A stretch of DNA of 64,000 nucleotides, taken from Rhabditophanes sp. KR3021 (lineage: Eukaryota; Nematoda; Chromadorea; Rhabditida; Alloionematidae). Each line of letters starts with the position of its first letter. The first letter of the stretch is position 1. Where the stretch lies: the NCBI GenBank assembly GCA_963281155.1, contig CAUJLY010000003.1:4774001-4838000 (forward strand), read 5' to 3'. This document shows, in pieces, positions 26,050 through 39,300 of this stretch. Below the pieces are notes generated by a model. The model worked only from the letters and a program-made list of their open reading frames with translations, made no database searches and had not been told where the DNA came from. A program made the translations under genes and the position numbers.

Positions 26050-27282
26050 ATGACCCTCAACAATACAACATCTTTCTGTGTTGTCTTTAGTTATGCCAAT
26101 TATTTCCACGGAGTTCCATACATTATTCGCCCTAGACCAAGAAGTACAGTTACTTCCTCTACAAGTAACATGTCCTACAACAGAGTAGCCAAGAAAACCT
26201 TTAGAAGAAAAGACAGTGGGTATGCAAACTTGGATGATGGCAATGAACCATGCACTTTGGCTATTTCTCTTCATAAAGATGAAGTTACAATGACTGATGT
26301 ATCTCAAATTGAAAACACCGGCTGTTCTTCTCAATCCAGTAGCGAGATTTCTACTCACAGCTGCTCTAATGATGATTCAGCATCTGCTTCTTTGGCGTCT
26401 TTGTATTCACCCCAGAGCGGAGACATCTATAACGAATGGAACAAGGAAGTCCTCAGATCTGTTAACAAGATTTGTAAGACTGTGTATCGCATGAATTATT
26501 TAGGAGTTGCTATGAAAAGTGTTGCCGAAAGAAGAACACCTGAGTGCAACACCTTTAACATTTATGTCAGACTTGTCAGCGAATTGGAATATCTCCCAGA
26601 ACACAATGAATGTTGGATTGGGTTGTTTGTTGTTTACAAACAAAAGAATGGGAAATACTTGCACATTGGTATTCATGATAGAATCAATAAAGATACTGCT
26701 GAAAAGGAATGTGCTCTGGGAAACTTTGATGCCCCTTATGAAATTTTCAAGAACTATGAAGAGGTTTTGGATCACTTTAAGTGTTTGACCAAATTGAGAC
26801 CCAGCATCATCCTTGGAAAATATGGAAATCATCTCGACAAACCATACCCACCAAAATTCAAGAAAATAAAGTTCTCTCCTGACCCAATCTTCAAGAATTA
26901 TTATGTTGGAGTCAAAAGAAGAACTGAGTCTGAAATCTATGTTCCCAAGATGCTTCAATTTGCTCTATACCATCAAATGTTCGAGGAAAGACAACAGTTT
27001 GAAAATCTTGGAGAGCTTATCCCTCTGTTCATTGTTTACCATAGCCACTCTGGGAGACGGATCCATATCCCCATTGCCCAGAGAAACAATTCCAAGGGCG
27101 AGGTCGTCTACTTTACTTACAAATTCGACTCTTTCAATCCAAGATTCAACTCCCTCGATGAACTTGTCCAACAATGCTACAAGCAAGTTTCTGCCTTTAA
27201 GGAGATTGCCGCAAATCTATCACTCAATATTAGAAGCAAGTCACTCAAGAAATACAGATGTGCTACAACCTTTACTAATTAA
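26050..27282 (+). CDS. Unknown 410-residue protein, possibly two degenerate SH2-like domains
   Basis: A single uninterrupted frame with codon use richer in C/G third positions than its neighbours. The first 120 residues are Ser/Thr/Asn-rich and probably disordered; ATG at 26170 is an alternative start. Two related modules follow. Residues about 190-255 contain CWIGLFVVYKQKNGKYLHIG and a later YEIFKNYEEVLDHF. Residues about 285-385 contain YYVGVKRR, LFIVYHSHSGRRIHIPI and FNSLDELVQQCYKQ. The order Y-Y-x-G, FIV strand, H-I-x-I strand, and F-x-S-L-x-E-L-V resembles SH2 domains, but the phosphotyrosine-binding Arg of FLVR is not conserved. I do not recognise the gene. A polyadenylation signal AATAAA lies about 20 nt after the stop. 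Confidence 0.7.
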   Translation: MTLNNTTSFCVVFSYANYFHGVPYIIRPRPRSTVTSSTSNMSYNRVAKKTFRRKDSGYANLDDGNEPCTLAISLHKDEVTMTDVSQIENTGCSSQSSSEISTHSCSNDDSASASLASLYSPQSGDIYNEWNKEVLRSVNKICKTVYRMNYLGVAMKSVAERRTPECNTFNIYVRLVSELEYLPEHNECWIGLFVVYKQKNGKYLHIGIHDRINKDTAEKECALGNFDAPYEIFKNYEEVLDHFKCLTKLRPSIILGKYGNHLDKPYPPKFKKIKFSPDPIFKNYYVGVKRRTESEIYVPKMLQFALYHQMFEERQQFENLGELIPLFIVYHSHSGRRIHIPIAQRNNSKGEVVYFTYKFDSFNPRFNSLDELVQQCYKQVSAFKEIAANLSLNIRSKSLKKYRCATTFTN

Positions 27283-27469
27283 ATATAACTTTTTTCCTGA
27301 AAATAAAATTATTTAGTGCGTCACTATATTTGTTTGTTACTTTATTTTTTTATGACAAATGTATTCCTTCAACGTAAAATTGAGTAAATTATGCAAGAAT
27401 GATTTAAATAATCTAAATTATGACAAAGTTATTATTAAGTTACACCCATTTAAATATTTCAGTTAAAAA

Positions 27470-28201
27470 TTAATTTGCAGATGCTTTGGCGCATACTCCT
27501 AATCCGTAGCTCTAAATAATTGTTAAAATGAATTGTTATATTCTCTAACTTACAAAAACAACAAAAAATATATGCGCAATTGTTGCGATCCATACTCCTT
27601 TTGCTTTTAAAAGTGTTTGTAAAGATAGTGACTCTTCCTTTAGTGAATCAAGAGACTTCCATGTCCAAAGAGTTAAATATTCATGAAGGATTAAGTTTAA
27701 GAATGGCAAAACCATAATTAAAATAGAAACATATGTGTTTGGTATTTGCGAATCTAAATGATTTGTTTTAGAAATTCCATATTGTGTGTCTTCCATAGCC
27801 CGATTGATAGTTATGCTTATTTGAGCTATTATTCCCATTCCGAAACCAGCTGCATTGGCAAGATTTATCAAATTAGTGTTCATCGGAATGTAGCCGCTAA
27901 TTTTTAATTTACCACTTTTCTCTGTTGCCACTAACTTTTGCTCTCCTAAACTTATTGCATAATAAAATCCAATTTTTCCAATTTGTTGCAAAAGTACGGC
28001 AACAATAGAATAAAATAATATGTTTTCAAATATCATAGAACCAAACCGCCAAATGATAGCTGCAATTCCTAGGGAAATTGTCCATACAAAAGCTCCGAAA
28101 AACGCCACAATAACTTGGAAAGAGTTGTTGAAAGTATTACTAAATAATACTGGAACTAATGACCCACAAAATAAGCCCAAATAAGTCAACTGACGAATCA
28201 T
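27470..28201 (-). CDS. APH1: APH-1, gamma-secretase subunit
   Basis: Scaffold subunit of gamma-secretase, needed for assembly with presenilin, nicastrin and PEN-2 and for Notch processing. Two exons, 28201-27554 and 27511-27470, joined in phase 0 by a 42-nt intron, give 229 residues. It has seven hydrophobic segments, the GxxxG-type motif in GFGMGIIAQ (about residue 118), and the two conserved intramembrane histidines, in LILHEYLTLW (about residue 181) and ATIAHIFFVVF (about residue 210). The opening FGAFVWTISL and VLLQQIGKIGFYY align with the second and third segments of animal APH-1. It is somewhat shorter than the usual 250-310 residues, mainly at the C-terminus. Confidence 0.85.
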
Positions 28202-29684
28202 CTTCTAAATCAAGGTACTAAATTAGATGTTTTTGTTTAAAAGAAAATTAAGATAAATATAAAATCAGCCAATAAGATTTACTTTTATATCTATTATATT
28301 AGAAGTATTAAGCATGGCAAATATTTTGCATTTTATGTATCATATTGAAAAGACGATTATTGGAATATAGTCATTCCATGGCATAAAAAGCATACAAGTT
28401 ATTTCAATAATATGCAAACAAAAATGGAATTCAATGAAGTAATGGAAAGATAGTTCTCAAAATGGTAATTGAAATGTTTATTTATCTTGCGTATTTCCTC
28501 AAGATTTTTTATTTCCTTTTGTGATATTTTTCAAGTACTAAAGGAAACTGATAGGCAAGCAAAATGGACAATGAGTTTTATTATATAAATTATTTTTATA
28601 AATATTAAGACCACTTTTTTATTTTTAAAATATTTTTTGACATCAGTTTCATTTCTTTAATTGCATTAATTAAATTCTTGGCATGCTATTCGTTTTTGAT
28701 TTAAAATTTATGATGTAAATAACATTGCACATAGTCTTTATTTGAACATAAACAATAATCCTCAACTATAATCAAATACGCACTTCGCACCAACTTATTA
28801 CTTCCAATTAACCTCAATCTCTTATGATCACAAACAATTTATTATATTACAAACAATCATCTCCCGTACAATTACACATGTTCCACTGGGTCCCAAACTT
28901 GGTTTATTGATAAAAGGAATTGTTTACTCCTCTGATTACAACAAAGCCCATTCATATCATATGTACCAGAATTATGCATTTATTGATAATTTTAGAACAT
29001 AAAACTTACACGTTAACTTTATTCTTTATCCCTTTCGTCTAATTAGGTTACAGATAATTCAACCTAAAAAATAGATGATAAGCATGTATCTGAATGACAT
29101 TGAGAATATTTCTGATACTATTATTTTTGATGTGTTTATTTTTTGCAAGAATATAAATGAACTATACAGTTTCGACACGTTAACTTTTGATTGTTTTAAG
29201 CATGCTCTTGTCTACAATAACAACTTATTTTACATCGAGAATATTCCCTGTCATTGTAATCATTGTAATATATTAGACCACATATACTTTTACATTCTCG
29301 TATCCTTTAGCTTTTCTGTTTTACGTGTAACATTTGGGTATTCAAAAAATTACCACATAATAATTTTCTATATTACATAGTCAGTTACAAGTGTATTGAC
29401 AGATAACGATGAAGTGTCTTTTAAAACAGGTACGATCAAAAAGATATGTTGAACAGTGGTTAATTATTAAAAATTTATTTTATGCAATTTTGTTTTTATC
29501 AAAATATTAATTACGCCACTTTACATTTATTAACATGTTATTATCCAGAACTTGTTAATTATTTTTAATTATTTATTAAAAATTAATTCAAAATCCAAAA
29601 TAAATGCGATTTTTGTATTTTCATTATTAAAAATATTTGGATTTATTCAAAATTACTTGGATTTATTTTAGATTTATTTCACTG
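28202..29684. other. Intergenic region, APH-1 / GalNAc-transferase promoters
   Basis: About 1.5 kb of A+T-rich DNA between two head-to-head genes. One frame at 29075-29380 is open but rich in Phe/Ile/Asn/Tyr as expected for A+T-rich noncoding sequence and has no domain. No other feature can be supported. Confidence 0.45.
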
Positions 29685-32074
29685 ATGGGTTTTTATCGAA
29701 AGTTATTTGTTTTTCCAAGGAGACTTGAAAAGTTTGTGAACATATTTTTGATCGTGGCAATATGTGCTATGATATATTTTTCAACTAGAAATTTAACAGA
29801 CATTGCTAATTATAATTTAAAACAACGACATGCTAAGGATATTAGCAAAATGAATCTGAATATTGAAAATGAAATTAATGAGCCATTGGATGGGAACGAA
29901 CTACATGTTATCCCGGATTATTCCAAAAAACGGTCTGGTTAGTTTATATCCTCACGATGAATATATTTACATGATCACATCTAACATATTTTATCATCCG
30001 TTAAAAATATTACATTAAATCTATTTATAACAACACATCAAATATATTGTATCATCACGTTAAATATATTCATAACATTAAATTATAGGTGATGGGGAGA
30101 ATGGTGAGGCTGTGATTTTAACATCAGAAGAGCAAGCTCTCGGAGAACAAGAAATGAAAGTGTGGTTTATGAATATGCAAGCAAAGTAAAATTCCTTTCT
30201 TTTTATTAATTTATCCAAATTGTTTTCAGCAATAAGGTGTCATTAGACAGATCTCTAGTTGACAATAGATTACCTGAATGCAAAATTATAGAATACGACA
30301 TTTCATCATTACCAAAAGCATCGGTGGTCATTATTTTTACTGATGAAGCATGGGCTCCTCTTTTGCGTACTGTTCATTCCGTTATTAATCGGTCGCCCAA
30401 GGAATTATTGCATGAAATTGTGCTGTATGACGATTTCAGTCAAAGAGATGAATTGAAAGATAAACTCGAGCATTATATTAAGCGATTTGGAGGTGTTGTG
30501 AAATTGTACCGCGCAACAGAAAGAATGGGCTTAATTAAAGCTAAAGTGAATGGTGCTAAATTAGCAACAGGTGAAGTATTATTCTTTTTAGACTCACACT
30601 GCGAAGCTAGCCCTGGTTTCTTTAGAGCCGATTCTACAAAGAATAAAGGATAACAGAAAGAGCATTGTATGTCCATTAATTGACCACATCAATGCCAAAG
30701 ATATGAGATATTCCGGAGCTGGGGGAGTATCATCAGTTGGAAGTTTTCATTGGTCACTTCATTTTACATGGGATCCTGTTCAAAAAGAAGTGAGTGATAA
30801 ACTGGAATATGTCACATCTCCCGTTCCCAGTCCAACTATGGCCGGAGGCCTATTTGCTGCCAATAGGGAATACTTTTTCGAAATAGGTGAGAAATACAGA
30901 AAACAAATCAGCAAATTATTTTAATTAATGTTTCAGGAGCGTATGACGAACTGCAGGAAATTTGGGGTAAGTATATACAATGTCGAGTGATTTTTAGCGC
31001 GATAACCTGAGTGACTTGAGTGACTTCTTATTAAGTTAGAAAAAGTAGTAGCTAGAAGCTATTTTATTAGAATAGCATCAAAAATAATTGTTTATTTTGA
31101 ATATACCATACCCAAGCATTCGTATTTAGCTACTTAAGTTAATAAAAATATTAAACACAGTAACATAAGCTTTTTGCTATTTTTATAAAGTTATTTATTC
31201 ACTTGAGTCACTCAGCTGATGATCTGAATATTTCTGATTAACATTGCATAGGTGGGGAAAATCTGGAGCTGTCTTTTAGAACATGGATGTGTGGAGGGCG
31301 TCTTGAATTTATACCATGCAGCAAGGTTGGCCATATCTTTAGGTTAGTTTTCATTTGTATCATCTTTGATTCTAATTTTGATTAGGGACGGACATCCGTA
31401 CAATATGACTGGTAAAAACGAAAACAAAGATGTTCATGGAACTAATTCCAAGAGAGTAAGTAAATTGAATTAACTCGATTTATTATATCAATTCTTTTCA
31501 GTTGGCCGAAGTTTGGATGGATGAGTACAAAGAATATTATTATAAACATCGAAATGACCTTAGAACAAAAGATGTAGGTGATCTCAGTGAAAGACACGCT
31601 TTAAGGAAAAACCTCAATTGTAAGAATTTCAAGTGGTACTTGGATAATGTTATTCCTTGGAAATTTGTACCACACGAAAGAAATGTGTTTTATGGCTCAG
31701 TCCAAAATGAGAGGAAATCGTTGTGTTTAGATTCATTACAAAGAAAAGAAGATGAGTATCTGAATCTGGGAGTATTTAGTTGCCAACATGAATCTTCTAC
31801 TGAATTATTCACTTTAACAGATAAAGGTGTTTTTAGAAGAGAAGAATCGTGCTTAGATTCTGTGGAAAGAAAGGGGAAAACTTATGTAAGAATGAGAAAT
31901 TGTCCGGATAATATTCAAAAATGGAGTCTTATTAATAATAGTATCAAAAATTTAAAAGTGAATCTATGTCTTGATTTTGAGGATTTACAATCGGGTCATG
32001 ATATTGAATTGAAAACGTGCGATTCCGTTAAAGAAAGTCAAATTATAAAAATTACAAACGTTAAATTTCCATAA
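29685..32074 (+). CDS. GALNT: Polypeptide N-acetylgalactosaminyltransferase, with a one-base frameshift
   Basis: Starts mucin-type O-glycosylation in the Golgi by adding GalNAc to Ser/Thr. Seven exons: 29685-29937, 30089-30185, 30230-30886, 30937-30966, 31252-31342, 31386-31455, 31502-32074, about 589 residues. It is a type II membrane protein (anchor about residues 14-33), with a GT-A catalytic domain holding the metal-binding DSH (about residue 238), the Gal/GalNAc motif [11 protein letters not shown] and [11 protein letters not shown], then a C-terminal ricin-type lectin domain with CLD repeats. In exon 3 the frame shifts at 30621-30627 (TTT-A-GAG): upstream reads HCEASPGFF, downstream reads [10 protein letters not shown], which together match the family's GWLEP block with one extra A. 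All other splice phases agree only if that base is skipped. It could be a mutation, an assembly error or +1 frameshifting. Confidence 0.85.
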
Positions 32075-32362
32075 TCATATCAAATTTTATTAAACCGAAA
32101 AGTATTTAAGCTGTCCTTATAATTTATAAATATTTAAACCATCCCATCTTTCTTTATTTGTTTTAAAAAAATATTTGTCAAATAATACCCAAGGCTTTCT
32201 TACACGAATAATTTTAATGTTTTCTAACTAGTCCGATATTTATACCTTCTTTATTAAAGCTTTGATGTCGACAATTTTCAAATTTAAAAGATAATCTTAG
32301 AAAGAACATTCTAACACATTGGAGAAACGACATTTTACTCAACAATTTGTTATTAACTAAAA

Positions 32363-33020
32363 ATGGCTAAGGTTATCAGAAGTAAGTTTTGAGGAACTAT
32401 TTATAAATATAAAGATTAAATTTAGATTGCTATGTATTCCGTCCTCACAATCGTGTTTGGAGACACTTACCGAGAAGAGTGGAAGGAGTAAAGGAACATG
32501 AATTCGACAAAACTCAATCCATGCCCTCAAATTTTCCTGACAAATTAAATGACGCCCCTGCTAAATTATTTCTCGTTTGGTTATATCGTGATTTGACTTC
32601 TGAGCCAAAATGGACAAAAGAAAGGGTTAAGAAACTTTTCGGGGATATAACTGTAAGTTAACATTATATTTGCCTGTAATAAACGTATTCTAGCCCGGAA
32701 AAATGCACGTGTTCAAAAACACAGAAGCTTTTAACAATGAATTATGGCATGTCAAACATCTCATTGATCTTAAACCAATAACATTTCCAAATGGTGAGCC
32801 GACTGTTGATGATATTTACAGAATGGAATTATTTGCAAATGGTGAATGTAAGATTGATAAAAAGTTAGAATCCTTCCCAGAACAAGCTGTTTTAGCCGAT
32901 CCAATGAAGCAAATGACAACACATTATCTTAAGTCAAGATTGGCATCTAGGTACAATGCGCACAAGGAGATATTTGAAGACACAGTGTATGGACCAAAGA
33001 ATATGAGTGTTCTTGATTAA
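32363..33020 (+). CDS. MRPL30: Mitochondrial ribosomal protein uL30m (MRPL30)
   Basis: Three exons, 32363-32381 (19 nt), 32426-32652 and 32694-33020, give 190 residues. The uL30 core is visible: KLFLVWLYRD, then KERVKKLFGD, VFKNTEAFNNELWHVKHLI and LKPITFPNG (residues about 55-115), which matches the mitochondrial L30 pattern V-K-N-T-x-x-x-N-x-x-L-W-x-V-K-H-L-I. The long C-terminal extension is typical of animal mitoribosomal versions. It lies 288 bp downstream of the GalNAc-transferase on the same strand, but no operon can be claimed. Confidence 0.88.
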
Positions 33021-33463
33021 AGTTGTTTGCATTATTTAGATAGATCTTTTTATAAAAGTTGTTTTATAAATATTTTAAAAGGATTTTGTTTCTAGGAAAA
33101 CCATAAATAGTTTTTTATCTGTAACGATCCTATACATCATTGGAAGCTTACAAAGTGTGTTAATTTAATTTGTACTCCAAACAATTATTCTTTTATAAAC
33201 CGTGTATTCGCTAAAAGCGGATATTTGTAAAATATAATATCAAAAGTTCATTTTAAATTCTGTAATGCGCTTGAATATATTTGTGTATATGCCAAAAATA
33301 GTGTAGAGTACTTTTATAGACTAAAACACATAAACATAACATCCTAATTCATTAATTTATAATTTTATGATTTCGGTTTACATCATCTTTTATTATTATA
33401 AATAACACAATTTGTTTGAACTTTATTTAAAATGCCTGTACATACATAATATACTCCGTTAGT
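33021..33463. other. Intergenic between convergent MRPL30 and zinc-finger gene
   Basis: About 440 bp, A+T-rich, holding both 3' untranslated regions. Nothing else is visible. Confidence 0.5.
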
Positions 33464-34650
33464 TTAATCCGAAGATGGAACCATAGTAAAAGAATTCATC
33501 CACTGCATAATATTATCTAAGTTATGCGATCCTTTCATATGCTTCTCAATAGGGGATTTAGTTTTCGCACCGCAAATTAGACATTTATATGACATGCTTG
33601 GTAATGATGAGTAGTTAAAAACATTTAATCCCATATTAAAAGGATTTGCAAAAATGTCAAAGTTGTTACCTTGCTTTTGTATGGCAGCTGCTGTCTTACC
33701 AGACGCACTATAATTAAACAACACTAAATAAATACATCCAAATTTAACTCTTACATTAGTGGATTAAAAAGTTGGGGGTAATGCATTGTTTTTTCCATAT
33801 GGATTGTCAATTGGTTCATTGTTTGAAACTTATCATTACATTGAATACATGTAAACACTGATGATGAATCTTCATTTTTGCTTTCCTCTTTATTGTTGTT
33901 AATAAAAAGAGAGTTGGGTGATTGTCCCACATGAGTTACTAATGAATTTAACTTTCCGATTAAATTTGTTCCTTTTTTAATGCTCAAGTCTAGAACTTCC
34001 GTTTCGCTCTGTCCTACTCCATATTTATTCAAAAGCGGTGCAATCTTTTCAATTTCGCTTCCTTTTCTCTTGCGTTCCACACTTTTATTGCTATCACCGT
34101 TCTTCGTACTGTTATCTAAATATATTTAACATAAATAACATTGCAAAATGAAAAACCTATCAAAAGCTATCATTTATTGTAGTTACAAAGGCCCTACATT
34201 ACTTATCAATCAAACACGCCAAATACTATCAATCATTCAAAATCGATCCCATATTATTCTTCCCTCCCAACAAAACATTAAAAATTACATTATGCCGATG
34301 AAAGGAAAGAAGATTACGACATAATATTGGGATATAAGATAATATCCACCTAATAAATAGTGTAACACGATATCTCAAAATATTTCAAACACCAACTTAC
34401 TCTTTCCATTTGTTTTTGCCAAGTCCGCCATAGCAATGGATTTTTGTTGATAATTTTTGACAATTTTGGCATACTTAGCATCAAAAGATTGCCGGAGCAT
34501 AATAGGTTTCGATCGACAATTAGTAATGGCATCAATAGAAAAATTGGAACTCTTCACTTTCAAATTATTTTGACAACTATCACTCCTACATATAGTTTCC
34601 TCGTATCTTTCAATAACCTTTTCTGGTTTCTGTTGTTTTCGGCGACTCAT
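33464..34650 (-). CDS. Teashirt-like zinc-finger protein
   Basis: Three exons in transcript order: 34650-34401, 34115-33755, 33707-33464; 284 residues. Exon 2 contains VLDLSIKKG, close to the PxDLS CtBP-binding motif of Teashirt/TSHZ repressors, and a finger FTCIQCNDKFQTMNQLTIHM...HY (C-x2-C-x12-HM-x4-H), the spacing typical of Teashirt fingers. Exon 3 has a second finger-like module YKCLICGAKTKSPIEKHMKG...H followed by a C-terminal tail with Trp. The acceptor of exon 3 at 33708 is the only one nearby that keeps the frame. It is much shorter than insect or vertebrate Teashirt proteins; the family call is an inference from finger spacing and the DLS motif. Expected role: nuclear transcriptional regulator. 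Confidence 0.65.
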
Positions 34651-36333
34651 ACTAATATAAACTCAACAAATTATTATCTTCTTTTATCAGTAGACGAATT
34701 TAATGCGGGCAAAAATAAGTGTTATGGCAGCACACTTTCTATAATAGACAAGAAAGGAAAAGAAATTATTGTCGAATGAATGAGTACACCATAAACAGGG
34801 ACAAGATGTTACACGAAAACGTAGAGCGTCAATCCTTGGCGCTTAACTCTGGTGCTGGCATATGCCATATATCTAAAACCAGTGCATCATTCATTCCTCC
34901 ATGCCAAACAATGCTTCCGGGATAGGTGAAATGCTATTTAATTCTTATTACAACCAATTACGTCCTTTCTCATTGCCACATGATATACCACTTACTCGTA
35001 TAATATATCTGTGATGTCTATAATATCACTCAACTCAATTTTTACTTATATACATACGTCCTAACTATCCACATCAAAAACAAATAATAATATCCAAATA
35101 TTAAAAATAACAAAAGTACTAAAAATACCAAAATATCAAGCGTACTAAAAATATCAAAACTATTAAAAACACCAAAACAACCAACAAGACTCGAAATTAA
35201 TTGTATATTCAATAAGTCTTTTATAACAAAATGTTTCAAGGGATATAAACTTAAATTAAATAAAGACAAACATACACATACACATTTCAAACATTAATTC
35301 AAATATTTATATTTATTATGCCAACCATCCTTCAAACACCAAAATGTAATAATTAAGAAAAGATAAGTGGACTAAATGACAGTCTTTTCAATGCAATGAT
35401 AGTTTATTAAGAGTTAAAAAGGGTTTGACTAGGTTGGCACCTCCCAACACTCCTTCCACAGCCATTACTTATTCTTCAATATCTCTAGTTACTCATACCA
35501 GTTGGCTCAAATGACGACTAGCTAAAACTTCTTCAACATGCTTAAATAAGGCCTTTTCAATTTAGAGGTAATATTTAGATTCAATCCTTTTGTACCAACA
35601 TCATAATAACCGCCAACTAATAGCCTGCAAACTAACGTCCTATCAACTATTAGCCTACCTTTTAATCATAAGCAATTGTGGCAAAAGAACTAACTAACGT
35701 TCTCCGACCACCACTAAAGCCACCAAATAATACATATTCCAAATAACATAACAAATAAATTATTATAGCATACATACAAATACAGTCAATAGAAATAAAT
35801 ACACCAAATATAAAAATACTTTATTATAACACGGCTTTCTTTAATTTAACTATATACAATTTTGTCTTAACAAATGCATTTTTATGTATTTTGCTTAACA
35901 ATTTATTCATTCATTCACTCATTAAAATAAACCAATTTTTCACAACTCATGTAAACTAAAATAAACTCAGATGAATTCAAATAACTGAAGTTATCCAAAA
36001 TAATCTAATAAACATTAATTAGAATAATTCTCAAAATATTAAGGCAAATTCGGAAACTATCTAAAATAACCTAATGAAATTAATTAGAATAAATATCAAG
36101 ATAAATTCGGAAACTTCCTTTCAATACAAAACAAATTAATTAAAAACTTTATTTTGACAAATATCAAGACAACTTTAGTAACCTTTTTATTTGGTATAGG
36201 TACAAAAATAATATAATTAAAAGACAGTTTCAAAATTTTAAATGAAAGGAAAATAGTAATAATTTATATGCAGTTTAATGGCATACGATGATGGTAGTTA
36301 TCGAAATGTAATTTCCGCCTAAAATGACAATTA
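34651..36333. other. Intergenic region upstream of the Teashirt-like gene, 3' of NUP98
   Basis: About 1.7 kb of A+T-rich sequence. A degenerate repeat of TACTAAAAATATCAAAA-like units lies at about 35100-35175, and a roughly 60-bp segment is repeated twice at about 35994-36118 (shared core TTAATTAGAATAA and AAATTCGGAAACT). No coding region is supported. Confidence 0.45.
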
Positions 36334-39300
36334 TTAATAATTTAAACTCAAATTGAGTGAAACATACATATTCTTGTTTGTTAAGTGTTGAAGAACAAAG
36401 AAAGCTTCCTCATAGTATCCCCCATTAAAAAGTTGCTCGGCATAGGCAAGATGAATTGCGTTTAGATAAGATGTTGTAATTTGATTCAATCCACAGGACA
36501 ACAACCCATTCATTATGTGCCAACTGTAACAAAAAATAAATGAATGAGCAACAATAAATTAACTTTACTTACCATAAACGATAGTCTTCAAATTTGGAGA
36601 ATGACAAGAGTGGTTTGATGATTGTAGACAAGTCTGCCTCACATCCGGTAATGACTTTTAATACAGCCATACTAATATCATTGCCCTCAATAGAACACGA
36701 TCCATTTTTAATAAAATCCTTGAGAACAGTCTTTACTGAACTCCCTTTGCCATTCATATAAAATAATACCAATCCAAAAGCTTTCTTCCACCCTAATTTA
36801 TCATCCCAACGAATTGTCTTGCCTCGTCCATATGCTTGTTTGTAAACACCGCAAAGAATCATATAAATTTTGATTAAATAAATATCATAATTCCCACTCA
36901 ATTTAGTTTGAGTTAGTTGGTCCAAAAAGAGTTTACAAGCATTTTCATCCTTTCTTACATTCATTCCATGACTGGATAAAGCCATGGCCAAGGATAATTC
37001 ATTCATATCCAAGGCAGTGTCCACAGCTTTCTGTGTATTCCCCTCACAGAGATACCCAAAAATTAGCTTGTATTCCTTCAATTCCCTTGTCTCACCTTCA
37101 GAGGCGGCTTCATTTGAAAACCAGTATTTGATTTCCTCCAAAAGCTCCTTTTTGTTATTGGCATCAGAGTAGGCTAAGAGGAGCTTGTACAAGCTAACTT
37201 CTTCTGTCAAATCAAGGCCGGGGGCTGACTTAATAGTGGCAACATATTCATTCATAACTTCAGATGTCTTAGACGGTACCTTGATCTTCTTAATCTGCCC
37301 ATTATTTGCTTCACTGCTGAACTTCCTGTTAATAGCTAATAACTTTTTTGAAACCAATGCAGACTTTTCTAATTGGTCCCCATCGACGAGATCAATTTGG
37401 ACGAGAGAAGTATTGGAGTCATTCATAAAAATACTGTTCTTCCAAAGGTAACTCTTAGTTTTGTTGCCCATAAACAAGGCAGCGTCGACAAAGTTGGGGC
37501 CAGCTAATTGGGTAATGGATTCTTTGGTGCCAATGAAAGGTAGCTTGTTCTTTGGAGTTCTGGTCTCCATTTGTTCAATAACATTCATCTCATCCTCATA
37601 CAAAGTCGTCTCCATTTGAATAACTTTTTGCTCCGCGTGGTGGTTGTTTGGAAATAGAAGTTCCGAACATTCCAATAGCTCACTCATCTTCATCTTCTTT
37701 GGGACTGTGGAGTACTCCATTTCAAATTTGCTTCCAAAACAGACACTACTATCATTGATGTTTTTGAAGTCGTGGAAGCTGGTAGAAATGTTGTTTTCTT
37801 GCAAGTTCATGATTTCACCTTCTTCATAGAAACTTTCGTGGCAATCTTCACTCATCATCATTTCTTGGTCATCAAATCGTTTGTTTGCCATATCTTTGGC
37901 AAATGTTCTAATTTGATTTCCATTATCTTTATCCAATTTTGGTTTCTTAGCCACTGAAGCATCGTTCTCGTCATTATCGTCGAAAGCATATCTTGAAAAA
38001 TGCTTGACTTTGAAAATCCATGTTCCAGTAGAAGGCTTGTAGTCAAGGAAAGTACCCTCATTTTTCAAGGTAACACGTTCCAAACGATCACGGAACTTCA
38101 TCTCCTCCAATTTCTTAACATCAGTAATGTAAGCCTTGCTTTCTTGATCCAAAGGCCAAACATGTTCGAGGGAAATTTCAGCGGGACGATTCAAACCCTG
38201 TCCAAGTTGTGGCTTGCATTCGTCATCAGGATAAACAGTGACTTCACGATTCCTGAACAAAACGACATCGTCGATGTTAGTGTCATGAAGTTCGAAGCTT
38301 CCCGGCCAGAAGACGCTCCCGTATCCTTGTCTTGAAATCTTCAATCCTTTCTTGATTAAGGCTCTTCCGTTAACGACGTTCTTGGCAAGATTTTCCAAGG
38401 AGGGTTGCATGTGATAGTCTGGATTAGCCATGATAATCCCAGCAGGATGAGTTTTGGCTTCTTCCATGGATTCATTTTCAACAACAGAAGGCATTTCACC
38501 TCTGCTATGTTCAAATGACGATCCAGTCTTGTTGGTTCCGTCACTCATAGCTGAACGATCGTTGTTGATGATACCATTAGCATCGTGAGGAGTTGAATGA
38601 GATAAAGGATGATGAGAATCAGTAGGAACATTAACGGGAGTTTCTGGTCTTTCAGCGTCACGGCCTGGAGTCACTGGCTTTAACAGATTATGGACCAAAT
38701 GAGCATCGACTTTCTTCAGATTTCCTAATCTTCCAGAGGAGGATTTCGTCAAGGAGTGATTCATGATGGAGGAAACATTTCCACTGGTGTTATTCATGTC
38801 AGAGGTCGATGACAAATTCATAAGAAGTGGGTTAGTTCGGTTCATGGACTTGTCTTTGTACACCAAAGAATCGTTGGAAACCTTTGGCGAAAAGTAGCTC
38901 TTGTACTGGAGTCCGCTTTTATTACCAGACTTTTGAGCAACAGGACAAGCAAGACTTTTATTGACGGGAGCCAACTTTACTTCATCTCCCTGAACTGTTT
39001 TGGAGGCCAAGAATTTGTTTTGTCTCTGAATAGAGAGAGGTGTCGTTGAATGCAAAGGTCCATCCTTGTCCTTGTCTTCTTTCTTGTAAGACATTTGAAG
39101 GAGTGGAGAGTAGCCATAAGGACTGGCTGCAATTTGGGCGTCAATTAAGGCTTGTTGAAGAGCGGTTTGATTTACGTCTCCTCCAATTACAATAGACTGA
39201 TGGACGACTTGAGGAGCAGCGGCTGGTGCTTGGTTGAAACTAGATTGAAGAGCTGGTTGTTGTCCGAATAATTGGTTGGTTGCTGGTGGTTGAGTGGAAC

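Noticed and set aside
29075..29380. 101-codon open frame between APH-1 and the GalNAc-transferase
   Set aside because: Composition (Phe, Ile, Asn, Tyr) is that expected from A+T-rich noncoding DNA; no domain and no good splice partners.
30617..30626. A 10-nt GT...AG intron in the GalNAc-transferase that would restore frame
   Set aside because: It is far below any functional intron size and would delete two conserved positions; a one-base shift explains the data better.
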